Of a stretch of DNA of 64,000 bases, positions 9,359 to 17,883 are shown piece by piece. Source of the stretch: Bacillus sp. OV322 (GTDB lineage: Bacteria > Bacillota > Bacilli > Bacillales > DSM-1321); contig NZ_FOMA01000001.1 of assembly GCF_900112495.1 (NCBI RefSeq), forward strand, positions 620,001 to 684,000. The letters run 5' to 3'. A program made the translations under genes and the position numbers. The notes beneath the pieces are model-generated. The model searched no databases, was not told the origin of the DNA, and was given only the letters and a program-made list of their open reading frames with translations. How positions within the stretch are numbered: position 1 is the stretch's first letter; each line of letters opens with the position of its first letter.

Positions 9359-10711
9359 TTGAAGGAGACAGCTAAATATACTCAGAAAAAAATATTAGTC
9401 CTGGGGCTGGCAAAGAGCGGAGTAACTGCTGCTTCCCTCCTGCATAAGCTCGGGGCATTTGTAACGGTAAATGATATGAAGCCATTATCTGAAAATCCTG
9501 AGGCACAGGGGCTGCTTGAGCAGGGAATTAAGGTCATTTGCGGAAGCCATCCTATTGAACTTTTGGATGAAGGTTTTGAAATGATCGTGAAAAATCCCGG
9601 AATCCCTTATCGAAACCCCATGATCCAGGGAGCTATCCAACGAGGGATCCCTGTCATTACTGAAGTTGAATTGGCTTACCAGATAAGCGATGCACCCTTT
9701 GTGGGTATTACGGGTACGAATGGCAAAACTACCACAACAACCTTGATCTTTGAAATGCTTAGGGAAGGCAATAAGCTTCCTCTGATTGCAGGGAACATCG
9801 GAACAGTGGCTTCCGGGGTTGCGGAAAAGGCGATGAAAAACAACACGATTGTCATCGAACTTTCATCTTTCCAGCTAATGGGCATACAGGAGTTCAAACC
9901 TCATATTGCCATCATGACAAACCTATATGATGCTCACCTTGATTATCATACTTCAAGGAGCGAATACGCGCAGGCGAAAGAAAATATTACTAGAAATCAG
10001 ACAAGTGAAGACTATTTCATTTACAATGCAGACCAGGAAGAGGTTGCCGCTATGGCTGCCAGGTCCAATGCAGAACTTGTTCCGTTCTCTGCCGTAAATA
10101 AGCACGAGAATGGGGCATATATTGAGGATGAATATATGTATTTCAGAGGAGAGAAAATTATTGCTCTCTCCCAAATCGCATTGCCCGGAAAACATAACCT
10201 TGAAAACATCCTCGCTGCCGTTTCTGCTGTTAAGCTAAGCGGGGCGTCCAATGAGGCAATTGCAGGAGTACTCAGCACATTCCATGGAGTGCGGCACCGT
10301 CTTCAGTATGTGGAAACGATCCAGAAAAGAAAGTTTTACAATGATTCAAAGGCAACAAATATCCTGGCGGCATCCAAAGCACTGGGTTCTTTTAAAGATC
10401 CTGTGGTATTGCTTGCTGGAGGACTGGACCGGGGCAATGAGTTTGATGAATTAATACCTGCTCTTAAACATGTCAAGGCGCTGGTTACTTTTGGAGAGAC
10501 GGCCGGGAAAATTGAGCGCGCTGCAAAAGAAGCAGGAATATCTATTATAAAACGTGTCGATAATGTAGAAAAGGCAGTGCCGGCCGCTTTCGATCTATCA
10601 GACGAAGGCGATATCATTCTTCTCTCCCCGGCTTGTGCAAGCTGGGATCAATATAAAACTTTTGAACAAAGAGGAGACATGTTTATGGAGGCCGTGCATA
10701 AGCTTAACTAA
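9359..10711 (+). CDS. murD: UDP-MurNAc-L-alanine:D-glutamate ligase MurD
   Basis: Cytoplasmic ligase that adds D-Glu to UDP-MurNAc-L-Ala. It has 450 aa starting at TTG 9359, immediately after the mraY stop, with GAAGGTGTGG inside the mraY 3' end as the likely ribosome site. The Rossmann-like start KKILVLGLAKSG is followed by the ATP loop [12 protein letters not shown] (about 119-130) and the C-terminal NDSKATN and LLSPACASWDQY motifs. No later ATG would keep the N-terminal domain. Confidence 0.96.
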   Translation: MKETAKYTQKKILVLGLAKSGVTAASLLHKLGAFVTVNDMKPLSENPEAQGLLEQGIKVICGSHPIELLDEGFEMIVKNPGIPYRNPMIQGAIQRGIPVITEVELAYQISDAPFVGITGTNGKTTTTTLIFEMLREGNKLPLIAGNIGTVASGVAEKAMKNNTIVIELSSFQLMGIQEFKPHIAIMTNLYDAHLDYHTSRSEYAQAKENITRNQTSEDYFIYNADQEEVAAMAARSNAELVPFSAVNKHENGAYIEDEYMYFRGEKIIALSQIALPGKHNLENILAAVSAVKLSGASNEAIAGVLSTFHGVRHRLQYVETIQKRKFYNDSKATNILAASKALGSFKDPVVLLAGGLDRGNEFDELIPALKHVKALVTFGETAGKIERAAKEAGISIIKRVDNVEKAVPAAFDLSDEGDIILLSPACASWDQYKTFEQRGDMFMEAVHKLN

Positions 10712-10782
10712 GAGCTTTTTCATACAAGCATTACCTGAGCTTAGCATAAGGAAGAATCCTTCCATTCGGCATCCTAGAGGAA

Positions 10783-10813
10783 AAAGCGATAATTTTATGT
10801 ATCGCTTTTTTTT
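10783..10813 (+). terminator. Terminator between murD and spoVE
   Basis: Stem AAAGCGATA/TATCGCTTT with an 8-nt loop, followed by a run of T. It lies in the 199-bp gap and suggests that spoVE has its own promoter, which I could not place. Confidence 0.78.
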
Positions 10814-10910
10814 TGGCTTATCAGACTGCAGTCCTGATATTCGGTTTTCTCTTATGAACCGCCAAAAGCTCATGATTTCAGCTCTAATATCTTCCTAGAG
10901 GTGTTAACTT

Positions 10911-12011
10911 GTGCCCATAAAAAAATCCAATCCAGATCTGATTTTGATCATTGTTACATTAAGTCTTTTGGCAATAGGGCTAATCATGGTTTACAGTGCC
11001 TCTGCAATATGGGCGGCTTATAAATTTGATGACTCCTTTTATTTTGCCAAAAGACAAATGCTTTTTGCTTTTGTTGGCGTCATTGCCATGTTTTTTATTA
11101 TGAATGTGGACTATTGGACATGGAGAACCTGGTCTAAAGCATTAATTATTATTTGTTTTGTATTGCTATTGGTGGTATTAATACCAGGCATAGGTGTCGC
11201 TAGGAACGGATCACGGAGCTGGATAGGGGTCGGGGCATTTTCCATTCAGCCTTCAGAATTCATGAAGCTTGCAATGATCGCCTTTTTGGCAAAGTTTCTT
11301 TCTGAAAGACAAAAGCTGATTACATCATTCAAAAAAGGCCTGCTTCCCTCCTTAGCCCTTGTATTTACTGCTTTTGGGCTGATTATGCTGCAGCCTGATC
11401 TTGGGACAGGTACAGTGATGGTTGGAACATGCATCGTCATGATTTTTATTTCTGGTGCGAGAGTAAGCCACTTTGGCGTATTGGGTCTGCTGGGCCTGAC
11501 AGGCTTTGTGGGACTGGTTTTATCAGCGCCTTACCGGATGAAACGTATTACTTCCTTCCTGGATCCGTGGCAGGATTCCCTCGGCAGCGGGTTCCAAATT
11601 ATCCAATCGCTCTATGCCATCGGTCCTGGCGGTCTGTTCGGACTCGGGCTCGGCCAGAGCAGGCAAAAATTCTTCTATCTCCCTGAACCGCAGACAGATT
11701 TTATCTTTGCCATACTGTCAGAAGAATTGGGGTTCATCGGAGGCTCCCTGGTTATCCTGCTGTTTGCTCTTCTCCTCTGGAGGGGCATCAGGATTGCGCT
11801 GGGTGCACCCGATCTTTATGGAAGCCTGGTTGCGGTTGGGATTATTGCCATGGTTGCCATCCAGGTAATGATAAATATCGGTGTTGTAACAGGGCTGATG
11901 CCCGTAACAGGCATCACACTTCCGTTTTTAAGCTATGGAGGATCATCATTGACTTTAATGCTGATGGCCATCGGTGTTTTACTCAATATAAGCCGATATT
12001 CCCGATATTGA
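10911..12011 (+). CDS. spoVE: SEDS-family peptidoglycan glycosyltransferase SpoVE
   Basis: Polytopic SEDS polymerase, 366 aa with about ten membrane helices, homologous to FtsW/RodA. In B. subtilis the gene at this dcw position is SpoVE, which makes cortex with SpoVD; the vegetative FtsW lies elsewhere. Family signatures include NGSRSWIGVG, QPDLGTG, QTDFIFAILSEELGF and LPFLSYGGSS. GTG 10911 stands 6 nt after GAGGTG. Sequence alone does not fully separate SpoVE from FtsW; the assignment rests on position. Confidence 0.88.
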   Translation: MPIKKSNPDLILIIVTLSLLAIGLIMVYSASAIWAAYKFDDSFYFAKRQMLFAFVGVIAMFFIMNVDYWTWRTWSKALIIICFVLLLVVLIPGIGVARNGSRSWIGVGAFSIQPSEFMKLAMIAFLAKFLSERQKLITSFKKGLLPSLALVFTAFGLIMLQPDLGTGTVMVGTCIVMIFISGARVSHFGVLGLLGLTGFVGLVLSAPYRMKRITSFLDPWQDSLGSGFQIIQSLYAIGPGGLFGLGLGQSRQKFFYLPEPQTDFIFAILSEELGFIGGSLVILLFALLLWRGIRIALGAPDLYGSLVAVGIIAMVAIQVMINIGVVTGLMPVTGITLPFLSYGGSSLTLMLMAIGVLLNISRYSRY

Positions 12012-12020
12012 CACTCTTAG

Positions 12021-12052
12021 AAGTTCCGTTATATGAGCGGAGCTTTTTTTTT
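12021..12052 (+). terminator. Terminator after spoVE
   Basis: Stem AAGTTCCG/CGGAGCTT (one G-T pair) around TTATATGAG, followed by eight or more T. Confidence 0.8.
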
Positions 12053-12149
12053 CATCTTATATGGGAATTAGGTCGGATTTGTATAAAAAATAACCATTTT
12101 TACCATGTAAGTTTAGAACGGATTTTATAAGTATTTATTGGCATTAGGG

Positions 12150-12598
12150 CATTGTTTAGACTATAGTATAAGAGGGTAAAGCCATCAGTGCATATCTTTA
12201 TTCAAGGCTGCCTGCTTTATAAAAATAGTCTGGCTGTGCATTAAAGCGCTGCAGGCAGGATGCCGGATATTTTGCCTTTTGACTGATTTTCATACATGGG
12301 CTGAAGTAAGACTGCGGGCGGTCCTATCCTTTATATACATATAATTAACAATGACAGCTGCATTAATGATATGTTAAAATGTCTGGTCATAAAAATTAAG
12401 GTGTCACGAGGAAAATCCTGCTGGCCGGTGTACAATGGCGGATCAGCGGGCAGCTTTAATTGCACGGTGCAAAAATAAACCGGCAGTGAAAAGGAGCATG
12501 ACCCGCAAAGCAGGGTGCCTTAAGTAAAAGATGAACCCATGGAAGCTATGTGGAATACGATAAAATTATTTGAGACAATTGCAGGAGGATTACAATGA
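12150..12598 (+). pseudogene. murG: Probable decayed murG between spoVE and murB
   Basis: murG normally lies here and encodes the lipid I GlcNAc-transferase, about 360 aa; no intact frame exists in this 583-bp gap. Collinear scraps in different frames look like it. Near 12198-12237, 'HI..LFKAACFIKIV' resembles the MurG start HIYPALAFIK. Near 12447-12470, GGSAGSFN resembles the nucleotide-sugar motif GGSxGAxxxN. Near 12496-12598 the pieces SMTRKAG and [17 protein letters not shown] resemble the C-terminal end, whose TGA overlaps the murB ATG as expected of an old coupled gene. Bits of the sugar-binding domains are deleted. MurG is essential, so a working copy must lie outside the window. The alignment was by eye. 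Confidence 0.5.
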
Positions 12599-13503
12599 GA
12601 GAAGCAGCTGAACAGCTAAAGGAAATGCAGGTTGGAAAGGTACTTGAAAATGAACCGCTTTCTAACCATACAACGATGAAAATTGGCGGCCCTGCGGATT
12701 TATTTATCGAGCCGTCATCCGTTGAAAATCTTGAAAATGCTATGAAGGTCATAAAGGAACATCATATGGAGTGGCGTGCAATTGGAAGGGGCTCTAATCT
12801 GCTTGTCTCTGACGAAGGAATAGAAGGAGCAGTTATTAAGCTTGGAAAAGGCCTGGATTCTCTAGAGATAGACGGGACTGAAATTACCGTTGGCGCTGGT
12901 TTTTCGCTTGTCAGCCTTTCTGTACAAATCAGTAAAAAAGGATTGGCTGGCCTCGAATTTGCGAGCGGCATTCCCGGTTCAGTCGGCGGGGCCGTTTATA
13001 TGAATGCAGGAGCCCATGGTTCGGATATTTCCAATATCCTGAAAAAGGCATACGTTTTATTTGAAGATGGCACTTTTTCCTGGCTTACACGCGAGGAAAT
13101 GGAGTTTTCCTACCGCACATCGGTTCTTCAGAAAAAAAGACCAGGCATTGTCATCCAGGCTGTCTTTGAATTAACTGAAGGAAATAAAGAAGTAATCACC
13201 GAAAGAATGCAGCAGAATAAAAACTACCGCAAAGATACCCAGCCATATAATCTTCCCTGTGCCGGAAGCATTTTCAGAAATCCGCTTCCCCATCATGCAG
13301 GCCGCCTGGTCCAGGAGGCCGGACTAAAAGGGCATTCTATCGGTGGTGCTCAGATATCGGAAATGCATGGAAACTTCATTGTAAATGCCGGCAATGGTCG
13401 TGCTGAAGATGTGCTGGCCCTTATTCAGCATGTAAAGGATACAGTGCGTGAGAAATACGGAGTGGAAATGGAAACAGAAGTTGAAATTATCGGCCGGAAA
13501 TAG
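12595..13503 (+). CDS. murB: UDP-N-acetylenolpyruvoylglucosamine reductase MurB
   Basis: FAD-dependent reductase that makes UDP-MurNAc from UDP-GlcNAc-enolpyruvate. It has 302 aa from ATG 12595, behind AGGAGG at 12582-12587. FAD-binding signatures are [12 protein letters not shown] and [18 protein letters not shown] (about residues 125-141), with [10 protein letters not shown] and the active-site E near the C-terminal end, giving a type II-like short form. It follows the murG relic and precedes divIB by 141 bp. Confidence 0.97.
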   Translation: MREAAEQLKEMQVGKVLENEPLSNHTTMKIGGPADLFIEPSSVENLENAMKVIKEHHMEWRAIGRGSNLLVSDEGIEGAVIKLGKGLDSLEIDGTEITVGAGFSLVSLSVQISKKGLAGLEFASGIPGSVGGAVYMNAGAHGSDISNILKKAYVLFEDGTFSWLTREEMEFSYRTSVLQKKRPGIVIQAVFELTEGNKEVITERMQQNKNYRKDTQPYNLPCAGSIFRNPLPHHAGRLVQEAGLKGHSIGGAQISEMHGNFIVNAGNGRAEDVLALIQHVKDTVREKYGVEMETEVEIIGRK

Positions 13504-13532
13504 AAAAATCCATATTTTCATTTTTTAGCATA

Positions 13533-13541
13533 TGTTATAAT
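13533..13541 (+). promoter_or_regulatory. Extended -10 promoter before divIB
   Basis: TGTTATAAT combines a TGn extension with a perfect TATAAT. No good -35 is present 17 bp upstream. It would give divIB its own start about 100 bp before the gene. Confidence 0.5.
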
Positions 13542-13644
13542 TTATCTGGAAAAACCCTGGTTTTCAGGCGTTTTCTGTTCGGATTTCTTAACAAGACAAG
13601 CCGGTTGATAAAGAGTCTATTGGTTTCAGGAAGAGGTGAGAGGG

Positions 13645-14436
13645 ATGGAGAACGGGAAAATTATTTCCATTGAAGACCGCATCCCCAAGCTTAAACAACT
13701 GAGAAAAAGAAAAGCAAATAGAAGGCTGATTTCGCTGCTTGCTGCTTTTTTCATTCTCGTCGCCTGCATATTATATTTTCTTTCTCCTTTAAGCCATATT
13801 CGAACCATTAAAGTTGATGGCAATCGCTATATTGCTTCAGAGAAAATCATAAAGTCAAGCAAGCTATCAAATGATACAAGCATTTGGAATATTGATAAAA
13901 AAAGTACCACTGCCCTAATAAAAAAGTATCCGGAAATAGATACAGTGAAGATTTCTTCCGTTTTCCCGAACACCGTGAAAATCAATGTTTCCGAATTTGA
14001 ACGCATTGCATACATTTCAAAGGATCATTTATTTTATCCGGTCATGGAGAACGGCAAGATTCTTCCGCCGTTAAAAAAGAAGGAAATCCCTGTATACGCG
14101 CCTGTTCTTATAGATTTTTCCGAGGGGAAAGCTTTGAATAAACTGCTGTCAGAGCTTGAAAAGCTTCCGCAGGTAATCAGGAATTCTATATCGGAAATCC
14201 ATGATGATCCGACGAAAACTGACGAATATCATATTACAATGTATATGAATGACGGTTTTGAAGTTAGTGCGACAAGCACAACGCTTTCAGATAAAATGGT
14301 ACATTATCCCGCAATTGTCAGCCAGTTGAATAAAAACGTCAAGGGAGTTATTGATCTTGAAGTTGGATCTTTTTTCAAGGCTTATAAGACTCCGGGACAG
14401 ACTGATGGCACCGGGGATGATAGCAGCGGAAACTAG
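13645..14436 (+). CDS. divIB: Cell division protein DivIB (FtsQ family)
   Basis: Bitopic divisome protein of 263 aa that stabilises FtsL/DivIC and acts in septal wall synthesis. The cytoplasmic start has ISIEDRIPKLKQLRKRKAN, followed by one membrane helix (about 30-50), the POTRA domain that begins IRTIKVDGNRYI, and the beta domain with YMNDGFEVSA. The C-terminal tail is acidic and low in complexity. ATG 13645 sits 5-9 nt after GAGGTGAGAGGG; GTG 13636 is inside that site. Downstream ylxW, ylxX and sbp are not intact. Confidence 0.94.
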   Translation: MENGKIISIEDRIPKLKQLRKRKANRRLISLLAAFFILVACILYFLSPLSHIRTIKVDGNRYIASEKIIKSSKLSNDTSIWNIDKKSTTALIKKYPEIDTVKISSVFPNTVKINVSEFERIAYISKDHLFYPVMENGKILPPLKKKEIPVYAPVLIDFSEGKALNKLLSELEKLPQVIRNSISEIHDDPTKTDEYHITMYMNDGFEVSATSTTLSDKMVHYPAIVSQLNKNVKGVIDLEVGSFFKAYKTPGQTDGTGDDSSGN

Positions 14437-14495
14437 GGCTATATAGCTTAGTACCATGATTAAAACATGCTAACTGCATGGGGGCATGGGGTAAG

Positions 14496-14792
14496 ATGCC
14501 CTTTGCTGATGAAGCTGAAGCTCCATTGCTCATGGCGGATCAGCTTCTGCAGGCGGAAACTTCGGGAGCGGGGGAGGCTCTGTGAATGGGCCTTGCATCT
14601 GAAGAAATCAGCAGGAAAGTTTTGCAGGGCATATTTCTTTATCCTGGAAAGGGCAAGTTTAGCTTTTCTAGGCGTACTTCTTGGTGTAGACTTGTATGTA
14701 GCCTCCCGCATAGCATGGAGGGAGATGGAAGCCTTGTTTCCCATATTAGAATTCTATTGCTGTTTCTTAATATAAAAATCATAAAAAGTTGA
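14496..14792 (+). pseudogene. sbp: Decayed sbp (DUF1290 small basic protein)
   Basis: In B. subtilis sbp encodes a membrane protein of about 120 aa directly before ftsA. Here 14653-14706 reads SLAFLGVLLGVDLYVAS, nearly the family C-terminal core. The continuation LVSHIRILLLFLNIK (to 14792) is in another frame, so a frameshift lies near 14710. Upstream, GLASEEISRKVLQGIF and a stretch resembling 'SIAVLAALDTLFGG' lie in yet other frames with a stop between. No single frame gives a full protein. The ylxW and ylxX genes usually before it were not found between 14437 and 14495. The call was made by eye from memory of the family. Confidence 0.68.
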
Positions 14793-15051
14793 AATTTTAA
14801 AAGGGAATAGACACTGAGTGACGAATAATAAAGTAATGTATAACGATTGAAAAGACAGAAATAGATTGCCCTTAACAGGAGAAAAAAGGCATGAAATGCC
14901 AGAAGGCAAGAACAGTCAGCTCCTTTTTTTATATTTTTGGTAGTAATTTGCAGACAAGTATACTATCCTTTACTCTATAAGTATTTTAATATAAAAAAGA
15001 ACCGGTATATAATCAGCTGAAAACGTTCAATATTGAAGGAGGTGCCATGGA
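14793..15051. other. Gap upstream of ftsA with a possible promoter
   Basis: No gene is visible. TATAAT at 15008-15013 lies 39 bp before ftsA, but the matching -35 region (TTTAAT at 14985) is weak. A GGAG/CTCC pairing with a T run near 14930 may be a weak terminator. The B. subtilis ftsAZ operon has several promoters, and the AT-rich stretch 14941-15013 could hold more than one. Confidence 0.4.
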
Positions 15052-16353
15052 ATGAGCAGCAATGAAATTTATGTAAGTCTTGACATCGGTACATCCAGTG
15101 TAAAAGTTATCATTGGGGAAATGGTCAATGACTCGTTAAACATAATTGGAGTAGGCAATGTTAAATCTGATGGTTTAAAAAAGGGTTCAATCGTTGATAT
15201 AGATGAAACGGTGCAATCCATTCAGCGTGCAGTGGAACAGGCCGAAAGAATGATAGGAATGGAAATTAAAAATGTAGTTGTCGGAATAAGCGGAAATCAT
15301 GTATTGCTTGAGCCTTGCCATGGGGTAGTGGCTGTATCAAGCGAAAATAAAGAAATAACAGAGCATGATGTTCAGCGTGTAAGAGAAGCGGCAGAATTGG
15401 TGACCATCCCTTCCGATAGGGAAATCATAGATGTATTGCCGATTCATTACAAAGTTGATGAACTGGACGAAATCAGTGATCCCAGAGGCATGATCGGTGT
15501 GCGCCTGGAAATGCGGGGAATATTGATTACCGGATTGCGGACTATACTACATAATTCGTTAAGATGTGTTGAGAAAGCTGGGTTGGAAATTACTGACATA
15601 GCACTTCAGCCGCTTGCAGCAGGTTCACTTGTCCTTTCAAAAGACGAAAAGGAATTGGGTGTAGCGCTTGTGGATATTGGCGGAGGTTCTACTACTCTGT
15701 CTATCTTTGAACAAGGGTACCTTAGATATGCCTCTGTCATCCCTATAGGCGGAGAAACCATCACCAAGGATCTTTCCATCGTACTCCGCACGACTACTGA
15801 AGATGCAGAGAAAATTAAGATTAAACATGGACATGCCTTTTATGATGATGCCTCAGAGGATGAAGTGTTCAATATTCCGATTATCGGAAGTGACCAGCAG
15901 CAGCCTTGCAACCAGCTTATGATTTCAGAAATCATTGAAGCAAGGATGACTGAAATATTTGATCTTATCCAAGAGGACTTAAGCCGGCTTGGCTATCAGG
16001 ATGTTCCGGGAGGTTTTGTGCTGACAGGCGGTGTTGTGAAAATGCCTGGGGTCCTTGAGCTTGCACAGTATGTTTTCCAAAATCGGGTTCGGACTGCAGA
16101 GCCAAACTATATCGGGGTCCGGGAGCCGCAGTATACAACAGCAGTCGGTCTGATCAAATTCGCATGCAAAAAAGCAAGAATGCAAAAAAACACCTCAAAA
16201 ACTCCTGTTGCAGCGGGAGGGGCCGTTTATGAAAAAAATGAAGCCCGCCCCCAAAAGCAGCAGCCGCAGCCTCCAAAGGAGCGGACTGAAAAGAAACAGG
16301 CAGAAAAAGGTGAATCTAAGTTCAAAAAAATACTAGGTTACTTTTTTGAATAA
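15052..16353 (+). CDS. ftsA: Cell division protein FtsA
   Basis: Actin-like ATPase that ties FtsZ filaments to the membrane. It has 433 aa. The phosphate-1 motif is [15 protein letters not shown] (about 9-23), the 1C domain follows, and phosphate-2 is [13 protein letters not shown] near residue 208. The end [11 protein letters not shown] is the amphipathic membrane-targeting helix, preceded by a Gln/Lys/Pro-rich linker. AAGGAGGTG lies just upstream. The overlapping ATG at 15047 is out of frame. ftsZ follows after 50 bp in the same transcript. Confidence 0.97.
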   Translation: MSSNEIYVSLDIGTSSVKVIIGEMVNDSLNIIGVGNVKSDGLKKGSIVDIDETVQSIQRAVEQAERMIGMEIKNVVVGISGNHVLLEPCHGVVAVSSENKEITEHDVQRVREAAELVTIPSDREIIDVLPIHYKVDELDEISDPRGMIGVRLEMRGILITGLRTILHNSLRCVEKAGLEITDIALQPLAAGSLVLSKDEKELGVALVDIGGGSTTLSIFEQGYLRYASVIPIGGETITKDLSIVLRTTTEDAEKIKIKHGHAFYDDASEDEVFNIPIIGSDQQQPCNQLMISEIIEARMTEIFDLIQEDLSRLGYQDVPGGFVLTGGVVKMPGVLELAQYVFQNRVRTAEPNYIGVREPQYTTAVGLIKFACKKARMQKNTSKTPVAAGGAVYEKNEARPQKQQPQPPKERTEKKQAEKGESKFKKILGYFFE

Positions 16354-16403
16354 TATCGAATAAATACGGATATACGGGATTTCGTCAAAATAGGAGGATT
16401 GTC

Positions 16404-17552
16404 ATGCTAGAGTTTGATTCTAATTTAGAGCAATTAGCTACAATAAAAGTCATTGGGGTAGGCGGCGGAGGAAATAACGCAGTTAACCGGATGATCGAGC
16501 ACGGCGTACAGGGAGTGGAATTCATTTCAGTCAATACGGATGCCCAGGCTCTCAATCTATCAAAAGCAGAAATTAAAATGCAAATCGGCGGAAAGCTTAC
16601 CAGGGGCCTCGGTGCAGGCGCAAATCCTGAAGTAGGGAAAAAGGCGGCTGAAGAAAGCAAGGAACAAATTGAGGAAGCTCTCCGCGGAGCAGATATGGTC
16701 TTTGTCACTGCAGGCATGGGCGGAGGAACTGGAACAGGAGCTGCTCCAGTCATTGCACAAATCGCTAAAGATCTTGGAGCATTGACTGTTGGCGTTGTAA
16801 CACGTCCTTTCACATTTGAAGGACGCAAACGCTCCACACAGGCACAAGGCGGAATTTCTTCCATGAAGGAATCAGTAGATACACTGATTGTCATTCCGAA
16901 CGACCGGCTTCTTGAGATTGTTGATAAAAGCACTCCAATGCTCGAAGCATTCCGCGAGGCGGATAATGTTCTCCGCCAGGGTGTTCAGGGCATCTCTGAC
17001 CTGATTGCTGTTCCTGGTTTAATCAACCTGGATTTCGCTGATGTAAAAACCATTATGAGCAATAAGGGATCTGCTCTGATGGGCATCGGTATCTCTTCAG
17101 GAGAAAATCGCGCGGCAGAAGCAGCAAAGAAGGCAATCTCCAGCCCGCTTTTGGAAACCTCTATCGATGGAGCGCAAGGCGTATTAATGAATATTACGGG
17201 CGGAACCAATCTGAGCCTGTTTGAGGTTCAGGAGGCAGCTGATATCGTTGCAACAGCTTCAGATCAGGATGTTAATATGATTTTCGGATCGGTCATTAAT
17301 GAAAACCTGAAGGACGAAATCGTTGTCACTGTGATTGCCACAGGCTTTAATGAAGTGGAAGTCCAAGCACGGCCAAATGCTATGCGCCCTTCTTTCGGGC
17401 AGCAGCAGCAATCAAGACCTGCTGGAACCATGAAAAGAGAGCCAGAAAGAAAAGAGCAGACTGAACAGCCTGCAAGAAACAACAATCAAAATCAGGCAGA
17501 GGAAGCTTTGGACATTCCAACCTTCCTTCGAAACAGAAACAGAAGAAGATAA
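16404..17552 (+). CDS. ftsZ: Cell division GTPase FtsZ
   Basis: Tubulin-like GTPase that forms the Z ring. It has 382 aa. The GTP signature GGGTGTG is at about 106-112, the N-terminal domain has [13 protein letters not shown], and the T7 loop has NLDFADVK. A variable Gln/Arg-rich linker leads to the conserved C-terminal peptide [13 protein letters not shown], which binds FtsA, SepF and other partners. AGGAGG precedes the ATG. A terminator follows, and B. subtilis bpr is not present downstream. Confidence 0.99.
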   Translation: MLEFDSNLEQLATIKVIGVGGGGNNAVNRMIEHGVQGVEFISVNTDAQALNLSKAEIKMQIGGKLTRGLGAGANPEVGKKAAEESKEQIEEALRGADMVFVTAGMGGGTGTGAAPVIAQIAKDLGALTVGVVTRPFTFEGRKRSTQAQGGISSMKESVDTLIVIPNDRLLEIVDKSTPMLEAFREADNVLRQGVQGISDLIAVPGLINLDFADVKTIMSNKGSALMGIGISSGENRAAEAAKKAISSPLLETSIDGAQGVLMNITGGTNLSLFEVQEAADIVATASDQDVNMIFGSVINENLKDEIVVTVIATGFNEVEVQARPNAMRPSFGQQQQSRPAGTMKREPERKEQTEQPARNNNQNQAEEALDIPTFLRNRNRRR

Positions 17553-17560
17553 TTTTTTTA

Positions 17561-17598
17561 AAAAGCCATTCCTTGAAATTAAAGGGATGGCTTTTTTT
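17561..17598 (+). terminator. Terminator after ftsZ
   Basis: Stem AAAAGCCATTCC/GGGATGGCTTTT around an 11-nt loop, followed by T residues. The rest of the gap (17599-17803) shows no gene. Confidence 0.9.
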
Positions 17599-17803
17599 AT
17601 GTCAGGAATTATTTCTCTTGCCGCTTATTGAGGTGATTGTCATTGTTTCATAGGAATTCAGGTTCTTGCCGGGCTCTGCTGGCTAATCATGGTTAATGGC
17701 CAGACATAAAATGGACGGGCTATGAATATAAGTATTTTAATAGTGTCCTTTCAACAAAAAATGAAAAAATGTGTAAAAAACTCTTAAGTTTCCTGTACAA
17801 AAA

Positions 17804-17837
17804 GTGACACACTTCAATGGAGAAGCTGGGTTATACT
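17804..17837 (+). promoter_or_regulatory. spoIIG promoter with 22-bp spacer
   Basis: GTGACA at 17804-17809 and TATACT at 17832-17837 are separated by exactly 22 bp. The B. subtilis spoIIG operon promoter is known for its near-consensus SigmaA elements held 22 bp apart, which makes it depend on phosphorylated Spo0A. A Spo0A box (TGTCGAA-like) is less clear; TGTACAAAAA (17794-17803) and TGTAAAAAA (17772-17780) are degenerate candidates. The site lies 47 bp before the spoIIGA start. Confidence 0.75.
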
Positions 17838-17883
17838 TTGTTCAAATGAATCAAATGCGGCAGTAATTAAGGAGGGGGTATAT

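Noticed and set aside
12411-12540. A possible structured RNA or riboswitch upstream of murB, with short hairpins such as TTGCAC/GTGCAA
   Set aside because: I could not match it to a known riboswitch core, and the segment is better explained as remains of murG. A covariance search would settle it.
16385-16933. A 182-codon open frame on the minus strand opposite ftsZ
   Set aside because: It mirrors the codon pattern of ftsZ on the other strand, has no ribosome site and no recognisable protein family. It is a shadow frame.
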